Shown piece after piece: positions 1 through 8,410 of a stretch of DNA of 64,000 nt. The position numbers and the translations under genes were made by a program. The notes beneath the pieces were generated by a model, which was not told where the DNA came from, did no database searches, and worked only from the letters and a program-made list of their open reading frames with translations. The stretch is from Prado023 sp963747335 (GTDB taxonomy: Bacteria; Actinomycetota; Actinomycetes; S36-B12; CAIYMF01): positions 1 through 64,000 of the forward strand of contig CAVVEV010000001.1 of the NCBI GenBank assembly GCA_963747335.1, given 5' to 3'. Every line of letters starts with the position of its first letter. Position 1 is the first letter of the stretch.

Positions 1-987
1 AACATCGACAGCGCCACGCTCACGGGCGACGCGGGGTCCTGCTGCACGACGATGACGGCTCCGAGGTAGGCCGCGACCAGGATGGTCGTCACCGGGGTGA
101 TCGCCGACCACCACCTCGGTCACCTTGTCGACGAGGGCGGCGGTCGCGGCGAACAGGAACGCGTACATCAGGAAGCCCAGGACGAACCCAGGCCAGGCCC
201 ACCGCTACGTCCCCCGCGGCGAACGCGGGACGTCGACGCCGTCGGTGACAGCCAGCGCCCCGAGGACCACCCGGGCCGGGATGACCAGCAGGATCAGGGT
301 CTGCAGACCGATCCCGAGGACGTTGCCGACGAGGATCTGGCTGGGGCGAAGCACGGCGAGCAGGACCTCGGCGATGCGGGTGGACTTCTCCACGGCGACG
401 TTCGTGGCGATGATGTTGCCGCTGAACATCAGGGCCAGGTAGAGCACGATCCCGACGAGGAAGCCCAGCGCCGCGCGGCCCTCGTCCTCCACCGGCCCCA
501 CCTCGACCCGCTCGGGTGGCGTGATGGATCCCAATGCGGCGACCTGGGCTGGTGTCAGCCCGGCCTCCTGCAGCATGCCGGAGCTCTCGTCGGCCACGAT
601 GGCCTGCGCCACGAGCACCGGGAAGGCGCCCGGCGCGTCGGTGCGGACGAACATGGTCCCCTCGACCAACCCCACGGTGGCATCCCCGCTGCGCACCGCG
701 GCCTCGACGGCCCCATCGTCAGGCACCTGCGTGTACTCGACGTCGAACTCGGCGTCCTTCGCCGAGGCGTCGATCTGGGCGCGGACCGGGCCGGTCACGG
801 CGTCCACGGTTGCCAGCGTGTAGGTGGGGTCCTCGTCGGCGCCCAGCATCCGGGGCAGGTACACCGCCGCCAGCCCGACGAGCACGAGGACCAGGGTCGT
901 GAGCCGGATGGTGCGCGACCGTGCCCCCTCGATGAGGCTCCGGCTGGCGACCAGGCGGGTCCCCGCCCACCACTGCGACGCCTGCAT
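1..987 (-). CDS. ABC-2 type exporter permease (NatB-like), frameshifted and cut by window edge
   Basis: Membrane subunit of an ABC exporter. The frame opening at the ATG at 987 gives an N-terminal membrane segment (about residues 29-45), an extracytoplasmic domain, then hydrophobic segments (LGFLVGIVLYLALMFSG). It hits a stop at 205. Below that point the protein resumes in other frames: AAGDVAVGLAW, then VLGFLMYAFLFAAT, then AITPVTTILVAAYLG down to base 1. That requires three one-base shifts, near 215, 182 and 108. The start overlaps the stop of the ATPase gene by one base, so the two form one operon. Substrate unknown. The C-terminus lies outside the window. Family assignment is firm; whether the gene is truly broken is not. 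Confidence 0.8.
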
Positions 988-1892
988 CAGGTCACCCGCT
1001 CCTTCTCGCCGGCCGCTGCCAGGAACAGCTGCGACAGCGTCGGCAGGTCGAGTCCGAAGTCTGAGACGTGCCCGGCGCCTCGGGCCGCATCGAGCACGGC
1101 CAGCGGGTCGGTTCCCGAGGGGAGGTCGAGTCGGAGGTCATCGGCACGATCCTCGACGACGCTCACCTCGGGGAAGGCCGCGAGCCATCCGCGATGGTCC
1201 TCGGCAACCGTGAGCCGCAGCTGCCGGCGCCCCGAGGACGCCCGGAGGTCGGCCACCCGGCCCTCGAGCACCGTGCGCCCGTCGTCGAGCATCACGATCG
1301 ACTCGCACAGGTCCTGGACCAGGTCGAGCTGGTGGCTGGAGAACAGCACGGTTCGGCCCGTGCGCACCCGATCGGTCAGCGTGGCGGACAGCTCGGCCAC
1401 CGCCACCGGATCGAGGCCGGCGAACGGCTCGTCGAGCACGATCACCTCGGGGTCGTGGACCAGGGCAGCGGCCAGCTGAAGCCGCTGCTGCATCCCTCCG
1501 GACAGCTTGTCCGGGCGATCCGCCCACCGGTCGGCGAGCCCGAGCTCGTCGAGGAGGCTGCGGGCCGATCGGGTGGCTTCGGCGCGGTCCACCCCGTGGA
1601 GCCGGGCGAGGTAGACCAGCTGGTCCCCTGCGGGCATCGCTGGGTACAGGCCGCGCTCCTGGGGCATGTACCCCCAGCGCCTGCGGTCGGCCGTGGTCAC
1701 CTCATGCCCCTGCCAGCGGGTCTCACCATCGTCAGGGTCGATCACCCCGAGCATGATCCGCATGAGCGTGGTCTTCCCGGCACCGTTCGGCCCGAGGAGT
1801 CCGGTGAGCACACCGGAGGGGACGCCGAACGTCACGTCGTCGAGGACTGGTCGCTCGGCGAACGCGTGGGAGACCCCGCGCACCTGGAGCAC
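987..1892 (-). CDS. ABC transporter ATP-binding protein
   Basis: Cytoplasmic ATPase that drives the adjacent ABC-2 permease. Walker A (GPNGAGKTT), signature (LSGGMQQRL) and Walker B (VIVLDEPFAGLD) are all present in order, with a C-terminal extension typical of drug or Na+ exporters of the NatA/CcmA class. The frame is open upstream to 2033, but I start at the GTG at 1892. The family alignment begins there (LQVRGVSHAF) and a -10 hexamer TACGCT (1904-1899) lies exactly six bases before it, the leaderless pattern seen repeatedly in this window. Substrate cannot be told from sequence. Confidence 0.87.
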   Translation of the reverse strand: MLQVRGVSHAFAERPVLDDVTFGVPSGVLTGLLGPNGAGKTTLMRIMLGVIDPDDGETRWQGHEVTTADRRRWGYMPQERGLYPAMPAGDQLVYLARLHGVDRAEATRSARSLLDELGLADRWADRPDKLSGGMQQRLQLAAALVHDPEVIVLDEPFAGLDPVAVAELSATLTDRVRTGRTVLFSSHQLDLVQDLCESIVMLDDGRTVLEGRVADLRASSGRRQLRLTVAEDHRGWLAAFPEVSVVEDRADDLRLDLPSGTDPLAVLDAARGAGHVSDFGLDLPTLSQLFLAAAGEKERVT

Positions 1893-1946
1893 CTGACCAG
1901 CGTAGCCGGGACCGGCTGTGGCCTTCCCGCCGCAGGTCGGCCGCGC

Positions 1947-1952
1947 TACAGT
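1947..1952 (+). promoter_or_regulatory. putative -10 element upstream of rsgA (TACAGT)
   Basis: TACAGT fits the actinobacterial TANNNT -10. It would give a leader of about 125 bases before the rsgA ATG at 2087. A good Shine-Dalgarno (GGAGGG) and a 13-codon ORF lie inside that leader. No convincing -35 is visible. Confidence 0.4.
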
Positions 1953-1987
1953 GGGGTCACCACATCGAGCCAGGACGGAGGGACGCC

Positions 1988-2029
1988 ATGTCTGTTTCCG
2001 CGTATGAGCCTTCCCTCCAGACCTCCTGA
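1988..2029 (+). other. possible 13-codon leader ORF before rsgA
   Basis: ATG at 1988 follows GGAGGG with seven-base spacing and runs 13 codons (MSVSAYEPSLQTS) to a TGA at 2027. It is in the same frame as rsgA. It could be a translated leader peptide, or the true N-terminus of a longer protein separated by a stop. The intervening codons (PPATARASRRPRRHTRR) are arginine-rich and look non-coding. Tentative. Confidence 0.3.
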
Positions 2030-2086
2030 CCACCTGCGACTGCCCGCGCTTCCCGGCGGCCGCGCCGCCACACCCGGCGGATCTCG

Positions 2087-3175
2087 ATGAGGATCATCAC
2101 GTTGTCACACAATCCCTACCCCTCGCTGGTGCCCTATGGCGCCACACCCGAGCGCGTTGAGCAGCTCCCGGCTGGGACGCAGCCCGCCCGCGTCATCCGT
2201 CACGACGGAGTCTCGTTGCTGGCGATCACCCCGGACGGGCCCAGGTCGCTGCGCGCAACGCCGTGGCTCGAGCCGTCCCCGACCGTCGGCGACTGGCTGG
2301 CCATCCGGGTGCCTCCCGACGGCGACCCGGACGATGCGCGCATCGACGAGGTCCTGCCACGCACGTCGCTGCTGCGCCGGGCGTCCGCGGACGGCACCGG
2401 CCCGCAGGCCCTGGCCGCCAACGTCGATGTGGTGCTGATCGCCTGTGGGCTCGACCGACCCATCCGTGCCGGGCGGATCCACCGTGCCGCCGCCCAGGCC
2501 TGGGACGCCGGTGCACAGCCGGTGCTCCTGCTGACCAAGGCGGGCGCCCCCGGCGCCGCCGAGGTCGACCTTCCCCGGCTGGAGCTCGAGCACCCGGGCA
2601 TGCAGGTGCTGGTGACCTCCGCTCAGGAGGGCTCCGGCCTCGACGAGGTACGGGAGGTGCTGGCCGGGCGTACCGCGGTTCTCGTGGGGGAGTCCGGGGC
2701 CGGCAAGTCCACGCTCATCAACGCGCTGCTCGGCCGTGAGGAGGTCGCCACCGGAGCCGTCCGGGAGGGGGACTCGAAGGGCCGGCACACGACGACCTCC
2801 CGGCAGCTGCACCTGATCCCCGAGCCCGCGAGCGGGGCCGTGATCGATACCCCCGGCATCCGTTCGGTCGGACTCTTCACTGACAGCGATTCCGTCGATG
2901 CGGCGTTCGCCGACATCCAGGACCTCGCGGAGTCCTGCCGGTTCAGCGACTGCGGTCATCTCAGCGAGCCGGGATGCGCCGTTCTGGAGGCGTGCGAATC
3001 CGGAGCGCTGCCGCGTGGGCGCTACGACTCGTGGCACCGGCTCCAGAAGGAGGTCGCCAGTGCCGCGATGCGCTCATCGCCGCACGAGCTGCGCAAGTAC
3101 GCCAAGAAGTTCTCGCGGTCGGCCAAGGAGGTGACCGCGATCAAGGCGAGGTCAGGGGAGACCCGACTGCGCTGA
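2087..3175 (+). CDS. rsgA: ribosome small subunit-dependent GTPase A (RsgA/YjeQ)
   Basis: Circularly permuted GTPase that helps late 30S subunit maturation. An N-terminal OB-fold (about 33-110) is followed by the GTPase domain, with G4 before G1: LLTKAG near 148, G1 GESGAGKST at 201, and G3 DTPGI at 254. The C-terminal zinc site is complete: C284, C289, H291, C297 in the family's C-x4-C-x-H-x5-C spacing. At 362 residues it has normal length. The ATG at 2087 has only a weak ribosome site, so the exact start is less sure than the identity. It ends seven bases before a small convergent membrane-protein gene. Confidence 0.93.
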   Translation: MRIITLSHNPYPSLVPYGATPERVEQLPAGTQPARVIRHDGVSLLAITPDGPRSLRATPWLEPSPTVGDWLAIRVPPDGDPDDARIDEVLPRTSLLRRASADGTGPQALAANVDVVLIACGLDRPIRAGRIHRAAAQAWDAGAQPVLLLTKAGAPGAAEVDLPRLELEHPGMQVLVTSAQEGSGLDEVREVLAGRTAVLVGESGAGKSTLINALLGREEVATGAVREGDSKGRHTTTSRQLHLIPEPASGAVIDTPGIRSVGLFTDSDSVDAAFADIQDLAESCRFSDCGHLSEPGCAVLEACESGALPRGRYDSWHRLQKEVASAAMRSSPHELRKYAKKFSRSAKEVTAIKARSGETRLR

Positions 3176-3181
3176 CCTACC

Positions 3182-3325
3182 TCAGCGGACCATCAGTCCG
3201 GGGTACCACCCGTGCTCGGGGCGAGTCCGCTCGCTGAGGTCATCGTCCGTGCCGCCGCCCAGCCAGCGCGTGGGCACGCTCAGCAGGAGGAGGAAGAAGA
3301 ACAGGACAACGATCACGGGGATCAC
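3182..3325 (-). CDS. small single-pass membrane protein (47 aa)
   Basis: A GTG at 3325 opens a 47-codon frame: a hydrophobic helix (VIPVIVVLFFFLLLLSV, residues 1-17), then a polar tail with acidic residues (TDDDLSERTRPEHGWYPG). The helix-then-acidic-tail design and the fit between two neighbouring genes argue for a real gene. A TAGCGT -10 sits at 3367-3362, giving a leader of roughly 30 bases. Convergent with rsgA, divergent from the LysR gene. No family recognised; too short for most gene callers. Confidence 0.55.
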   Translation of the reverse strand: MIPVIVVLFFFLLLLSVPTRWLGGGTDDDLSERTRPEHGWYPGLMVR

Positions 3326-3436
3326 CTTCGTAGTGGCGGGTCTGCGTGCTTTGCAGGTACAACGCTACGCTGTTGATCGTCCGTGGTCCAACAACGGTTC
3401 CTTAGGCACTGTTCATGATTGCTGTAGAGTTGGGCC

Positions 3437-4351
3437 ATGCTGAGCTCCCGTCTGCTGGCCGTCCATCGGACTGTGGTCGAGGAGGGCTCGCTGACGCAGG
3501 CGGCTGTGGTCCTGGGGTACACGGTGTCGGGGGTGAGCCAGCAGTTGGCCCAGTTGGAGGCCCAGGCGGGTTCGGCGCTGTTCGAGAAGGCGGGTCGGGG
3601 AGTGCGTCCGACCGCTGCGGGGCAGTTGCTCGCCGAGCGCGCCGGGCGGATCCTCCATGAGATCGAGGAGGCCGAGAACGCCCTGGCCGACCTCCGTGAT
3701 GGTCGCGTCGGGCGGATCCGGGTGGTGGCCTTCCCCTCCGCGGGCGAGTCCCTGCTGCCTGCGGCCATCGCCACCCTCCGTGAGGTCATGCCTGGCGTGA
3801 GGGTGCGACCCAGCGTCGACGAGACCCCGGCGGCGCTGCGCCGCCTGCGCGCCGGTGAGGTCGAGCTGGTGGTCGTCGTCGAGCCGTTCGCCCGCGGCTC
3901 CCAGCCGGATGACGACCTGCACCGATGGCACCTCCTCGACGACGAGTACCGGTTGCTGCTCCCCGCCACCCACCCGTTGGCTCGCCGTCGGGTGGTCGCA
4001 CTCGAGGATCTCTCCGACTCTGACTGGATCGTCACGACCGGTCCGGATGACTACGTGCGCCGGACCACGGTCGCGATCTGCCGGCGGGAGGGGTTCACCC
4101 CCAAGGTGAGTGCCGAGTCCGACGAGTTCCCCGTCACACAGGGGTACGTGGCAGCGGGCATGGGCGTCTCACTGGTGCCTCGCCTGGCGCTGGGCGCCCT
4201 GCGTCACGGGGTCGCGGTCCGCCGGGTGGGACCGGCCCCGGCGCCGCGGCACATCTGGCTCGCCACGAGACCGGCCCTGCGTGGGCAGGCGACAGTCCAG
4301 CAGATGGTCCGGGCGCTGCGCCTGGCCGCCGCCACCGCGGACAAGCACTGA
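3437..4351 (+). CDS. LysR-family transcriptional regulator
   Basis: DNA-binding regulator of 304 residues. The N-terminal winged HTH (about 1-60; SLTQAAVVLGYTVSGVSQQLAQLE) is followed by a LysR substrate-binding domain (about 88-290). The start is supported by a -10 TAGAGT (3425-3430) exactly six bases before the ATG, implying a leaderless mRNA. Targets are unknown. The divergent small membrane protein at 3182-3325 shares its promoter region and is the natural candidate. The helicase gene follows 52 bases downstream with its own ribosome site. Confidence 0.9.
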   Translation: MLSSRLLAVHRTVVEEGSLTQAAVVLGYTVSGVSQQLAQLEAQAGSALFEKAGRGVRPTAAGQLLAERAGRILHEIEEAENALADLRDGRVGRIRVVAFPSAGESLLPAAIATLREVMPGVRVRPSVDETPAALRRLRAGEVELVVVVEPFARGSQPDDDLHRWHLLDDEYRLLLPATHPLARRRVVALEDLSDSDWIVTTGPDDYVRRTTVAICRREGFTPKVSAESDEFPVTQGYVAAGMGVSLVPRLALGALRHGVAVRRVGPAPAPRHIWLATRPALRGQATVQQMVRALRLAAATADKH

Positions 4352-4403
4352 CCTCCCGGACGCCCGTGCGCGTGATCGGCGTCGGTCGTGGGAGGGTCAG
4401 GGC

Positions 4404-6962
4404 GTGACGCCCGCCGGTTCCCGCAGCTTGGTCGACCTCCTCGAGCGCCATGCCTCGTCGGAGGCCACCGGAGGGCGACCGAGCCCCGAGGACCTGCTCG
4501 AGGAGTTCGCCATGTGGGCCGCGGACAACGGCCTCACGCTCTACCCTGCCCAGGAGGATGCGCTGCTCGAGCTGGCCTCCGGCGCCCACGTGATCCTGTC
4601 GACGCCCACGGGATCGGGAAAGAGCCTCGTGGCCGTCGGAGCGATGTTCTTCGCCCTGGCCCAGGGTCGACGCACCTACTACACCGCACCCATCAAGGCA
4701 CTGGTCTCGGAGAAGTTCTTCGACCTGTGCGACCTCCTCGGCCCCGAGCGCGTGGGCATGATCACCGGGGATGCAGCGGTGAACCCTGAGGCGCCGGTCA
4801 TCTGCGCCACTGCCGAGATCCTGGCCAACGTGGCCCTCCGGGAGGGCTCAGCGGTCGATGTCGGCGTGGTCTGCATGGACGAGTTCCACTACTACGGCGA
4901 CCGCGATCGCGGTTGGGCCTGGCAGGTGCCGCTCATCGAGCTGACGGGCGCCCAGTTCCTCCTGATGTCCGCGACCCTGGGCGACATGCGGCGGATCCGC
5001 GACGACCTCACCCGCCGGACCGGCCAGCCCGCGGCCATCGTGGCCGGCGGGCAGCGCCCCGTCCCACTCACCTACTCCTACGCCATGACCCCGATCCACG
5101 AGACGATCGAGGAGCTCCTCGAGGCTGATCGGGCACCGATCTACGTCGTGCACCCCACGCAGGCGCTCGCGCTGGAACGGGCTCAGGCGCTGATGAGCCT
5201 GAACGTGTGCACCCGGGCGGAGAAGGACGCGATCGCGGCGGCCATCGGGGACTTCCGGTTCACCGCCGGGTTCGGACGCACCCTGACGCGCCTGGTTCGC
5301 CACGGCATCGGCGTGCACCACGCCGGGATGCTGCCGCGCTACCGGCGCCTGGTGGAGCAGCTGACCAGGTCGGGGCTGCTCAAGGTGGTGTGCGGCACCG
5401 ACACGCTGGGCGTGGGCATCAACGTGCCGATCCGCACGGTGCTCATCACGTCGCTGTCCAAGTACGACGGACGGCGCACGCGCCTGCTGCGGGCCCGGGA
5501 GTTCCACCAGATCGCCGGCCGCGCGGGGCGGGCGGGGTTCGACACCGAGGGTTCGGTGGTCGTCCAGGCCCCGGAGCACGAGATCGAGAACCAGCGGCTG
5601 ATCGCCAAGGCGGGCGACGATCCGAAGAAGGTGCGCCGGATCGTGCGCAAGAAGCCCCCCGACGGCGCCCCGACCTGGAGCCGGGCGACGTTCGACCGGC
5701 TCGTGGCTGCGGAGCCCGAGCCGTTGCGCTCCCGCTTCGACGTGACGCACGCGATGCTGCTCAACGTCGTGCATCGCCCGGGTGACTCAGCGGCCGCGCT
5801 GACGCACCTGTTGAGCGACAACGACGAGGAGCCCGCTGCGCGGGAGGCGCTGGTGGAGCGCGCCGCTGCCATGCGGGAGTCGCTGATCGCCGCCGGGGTC
5901 CTGGAGGTGCTCGACCCACCGGATGCCCAGGGTCGGACCGTGCGCATCGTCGACGAGCTGCAGGTCGACTTCGCCCTCAACCAGCCACTGTCGACCTTCG
6001 CCCTGGCGGCGATCGAGCTCCTCGATCGGGAGTCCGAGACCTACGCGCTGGATGTGCTCTCGGTGATCGAGTCCACCCTCGAGGATCCGCGGCAGGTGCT
6101 GTTCGCCCAGCAGTTCCGCGCCCGTGGGGAGGCTGTGGCGGCGATGAAGGCCGAGGGGATCGAGTACGAGGAGCGGATGGAGCTCCTCGAGGACGTCACC
6201 TGGCCCAAGCCCCTGGCCGACCTGCTCGAGGCCGCCTACGAGATCTACGCCGAGGGCCACCCCTGGGTCACCGAGCACCCGCTGCGGCCGAAGTCGGTGG
6301 CCCGTGAGCTCTCCGAGCTGGCGATGACGTTCGTGGAGTACGTCGGCTACCACAAGCTGGCTGCGTCGGAGGGGCTCGTCCTGCGTTACCTGGCCGATGC
6401 CTACAAGGCGCTCAAGCGCACCGTCCCCGACGAGGCCCGCACCGAGGAGCTGGCGGACATCACCGAGTGGTTGGGCGAGCTGGTCCGCCAGGTCGACTCG
6501 AGCCTGCTCGACGAGTGGGAGCGGCTGCTGCACCCGGAGGACGCCGACATGGTCGCGGTCGGCCGTCGCAGCGTCGATGCCGGACCGCCGCCGGTGACGG
6601 CCAACGTGCGCGCCTTCCGCGTCCTGGTGCGCAATGCCCTGTTCCGCCGCGTCGAGCTGGCGGCGCTGCGCCGTTGGGATGACCTCGGTGAGCTGGATGC
6701 CGAGGCCGGCTGGGACGCCGACCGCTGGCGCGCCGCCCTGGAGCCGTACTACGCCCAGCACGAGGACCTCGGGACCGGTCCATCGGCGCGTGGTCCGCTG
6801 CTGCTCCAGATCGAGGAGCTGCCGGGCCGGTGGCGGGTCCGGCAGGTGTTCGACGATCCCGATGGCGACCACGACTGGGGCATCAGCGCCGAGGTCGACC
6901 TGGCGGCCAGCGATGCCGAGGGAACGGCGGTCGTGCGGGTCGTCTCGGTGGACTGCTACTGA
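4404..6962 (+). CDS. DEAD/DEAH-box RNA helicase with DUF3516 C-terminal domain
   Basis: Ski2-like superfamily 2 helicase of 852 residues, of the actinobacterial DUF3516 type. Walker A TPTGSGKS ends at residue 74. The Walker B box is DEFH (CMDEFHYYGD), SAT is motif III, and motif VI reads QIAGRAGRAG. The DUF3516 region fills the C-terminal half. The frame is open further upstream, overlapping the LysR gene, but the GTG at 4404 has GGAGGG seven bases ahead and begins just before the conserved region. Probable role in RNA turnover or ribosome-associated remodelling, inferred from family only. Its stop overlaps the end of idi by seven bases. Confidence 0.9.
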   Translation: MTPAGSRSLVDLLERHASSEATGGRPSPEDLLEEFAMWAADNGLTLYPAQEDALLELASGAHVILSTPTGSGKSLVAVGAMFFALAQGRRTYYTAPIKALVSEKFFDLCDLLGPERVGMITGDAAVNPEAPVICATAEILANVALREGSAVDVGVVCMDEFHYYGDRDRGWAWQVPLIELTGAQFLLMSATLGDMRRIRDDLTRRTGQPAAIVAGGQRPVPLTYSYAMTPIHETIEELLEADRAPIYVVHPTQALALERAQALMSLNVCTRAEKDAIAAAIGDFRFTAGFGRTLTRLVRHGIGVHHAGMLPRYRRLVEQLTRSGLLKVVCGTDTLGVGINVPIRTVLITSLSKYDGRRTRLLRAREFHQIAGRAGRAGFDTEGSVVVQAPEHEIENQRLIAKAGDDPKKVRRIVRKKPPDGAPTWSRATFDRLVAAEPEPLRSRFDVTHAMLLNVVHRPGDSAAALTHLLSDNDEEPAAREALVERAAAMRESLIAAGVLEVLDPPDAQGRTVRIVDELQVDFALNQPLSTFALAAIELLDRESETYALDVLSVIESTLEDPRQVLFAQQFRARGEAVAAMKAEGIEYEERMELLEDVTWPKPLADLLEAAYEIYAEGHPWVTEHPLRPKSVARELSELAMTFVEYVGYHKLAASEGLVLRYLADAYKALKRTVPDEARTEELADITEWLGELVRQVDSSLLDEWERLLHPEDADMVAVGRRSVDAGPPPVTANVRAFRVLVRNALFRRVELAALRRWDDLGELDAEAGWDADRWRAALEPYYAQHEDLGTGPSARGPLLLQIEELPGRWRVRQVFDDPDGDHDWGISAEVDLAASDAEGTAVVRVVSVDCY

Positions 6963-6968
6963 GCAGTC
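6951..6968. terminator. hairpin spanning both convergent stop codons (helicase/idi)
   Basis: A perfect seven-base inverted repeat, GACTGCT-ACTG-AGCAGTC, contains the TGA of the helicase gene (6960-6962) and the TAG of idi (6956-6958 on the other strand). It may act as a weak two-way terminator. There is no T-run and the stem is only moderately G+C-rich, so this is tentative. Confidence 0.4.
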
Positions 6969-7534
6969 ACGGCGCGGGCCTCGGCCAGGATCTGGCCCAG
7001 ACCTGGCAGGTCCAGCTGGTTGATCTGCTCCACGCTCCAGGGACTGAGCAACCACGGGCTGCCCGCAGCCACCGACGCCAGCGCGGCCGGGTCGACCCAG
7101 CGGTGCTCCATCACCTCGGTCGGGTCCGGATCGAGGCCCCCCTCCAGCGTCGCCACGAACACCGGGCACACCTCGTTCTCCCGGATCCCGGAGGCGTCGA
7201 CGGCCTCATAGCGGAAGTCCGGGAGCACCGGGGCGATCGCAGCGGCGCCGGCGCCGAGCTCCTCGGTGAGCCGACGGGCGATCGCATCCTCGAAGCGCTC
7301 ACCGGGCTGCGGGTGCCCGCAGCAGGCGTTGGTCCAGACCCCCGGCCACGTGCGCTTCGTCAGTGCGCGGCGGGTCACCAGGACATGGCCATCGGCATCC
7401 ACCACGTAGCAGGAGAAGGCCAGGTGCAAGGGCGTCTGCTCGGTGTGCACCGTGCTGCGGTCGGCGGTGCCGCACGGCTGGCCCTGGGTGTCGAGGAGGA
7501 CGACGAGGTCCTGGGACTCGGGGTTCATCCCCAT
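6956..7534 (-). CDS. idi: isopentenyl-diphosphate delta-isomerase type I
   Basis: Interconverts isopentenyl and dimethylallyl diphosphate, in the cytosol, for isoprenoid synthesis. The Nudix fold is clear: the catalytic Cys motif TNACCGHP, the metal-binding histidine after LHLAFSC, and ARRLTEELG of the Nudix box. 192 residues is normal. Two ATGs lie six bases apart, at 7534 and 7528; the second is better spaced from GGGAAG. It lies 39 bases after an ABC permease gene on the same strand, so it may be co-transcribed with that exporter. Confidence 0.92.
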   Translation of the reverse strand: MGMNPESQDLVVLLDTQGQPCGTADRSTVHTEQTPLHLAFSCYVVDADGHVLVTRRALTKRTWPGVWTNACCGHPQPGERFEDAIARRLTEELGAGAAAIAPVLPDFRYEAVDASGIRENEVCPVFVATLEGGLDPDPTEVMEHRWVDPAALASVAAGSPWLLSPWSVEQINQLDLPGLGQILAEARAVTAQ

Positions 7535-7573
7535 CTTCCCGTGGAATCCGCCATTCCCACCCCTCGGGGGTCC

Positions 7574-8410
7574 CTACCCGTCGCCGCGACGGCGCCAGCG
7601 GAAGAACCCCCAGGCCAGCATCGCGCTCAGAGCCGTCCACACCAGCAGCACCATCGCGACGCGGGGCATCTCGAAGGAGCCCACGACCTCGAGCACTTCG
7701 GCGCCCTCGGGCAGGAACACGTAGCGCATCCCCTGGGTCAGCCACTTGAGCGGGAACAGTGCGGCGAGCTGCTGCATCCACTCGGGCAGCTGGTTGTAGG
7801 CGAAGAACACCCCGGAGGTGAACTGCAGGACCAGGATCACCGGGGTCACGATCGCCGAGGCACCCTTGCCCGACTTCGGGACCGAGGAGAAGGCCAGGCC
7901 CAGCAGGGTCCACGTCGTCAGGCCCAGGATGCTCAGCCAGAGCAGCGCACCCCACTTCTCGGGTGTGCTGGGCAGCTCCACGTCGAAGAGCAGCACGCCG
8001 ATGGCCATGAGCAGGACCATCTGGATGACGTACACGACGCAGACCTGGCCGACCTTGCCGATGAAGTACGCCCCCTTGGGCATGGGCGTGCCCTCGAGTC
8101 GCTTGAGGGTTCCCTCGTCGCGCTCCTGGGGGATTCCGATCGCCAGGTTCTGGAAGCTGGTGTAGACGATGCCCGAGGCGATCATCCCGGCCACGAAGTA
8201 CTGCGCGAACGTGATCCCGGTGTCGCCGAGCTGCTGGTTTCCGAACACCGAGCCGAAGATCAGCATGAGGATCATCGGCAGGGCCAGGGTGAAGACGAAG
8301 GCCTCGCGGTCACGGAACAGCTGCTTGAGCTCGATACCGATGCGCGACAGGCCGATGGACAGCGCCCCGGGGGCGGCCGGCTCCGCTGTTCCCAGTTCGG
8401 ATGTGCTCAT
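7574..8410 (-). CDS. ABC-2 type transporter permease
   Basis: Six-helix ABC-2 membrane subunit of 278 residues. A cytoplasmic N-terminus leads into FVFTLALPMILMLIFGSVFG, and the remaining helices follow. The ABC-2 motif between helices is ERDEGTLKRLEGTPMP. Its ATG overlaps the stop of the ATPase gene by four bases (ATGA), so the two subunits are translationally coupled. Family members export drugs, lipids or antibiotics; the substrate here is unknown. idi follows on the same strand. Confidence 0.9.
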   Translation of the reverse strand: MSTSELGTAEPAAPGALSIGLSRIGIELKQLFRDREAFVFTLALPMILMLIFGSVFGNQQLGDTGITFAQYFVAGMIASGIVYTSFQNLAIGIPQERDEGTLKRLEGTPMPKGAYFIGKVGQVCVVYVIQMVLLMAIGVLLFDVELPSTPEKWGALLWLSILGLTTWTLLGLAFSSVPKSGKGASAIVTPVILVLQFTSGVFFAYNQLPEWMQQLAALFPLKWLTQGMRYVFLPEGAEVLEVVGSFEMPRVAMVLLVWTALSAMLAWGFFRWRRRGDG

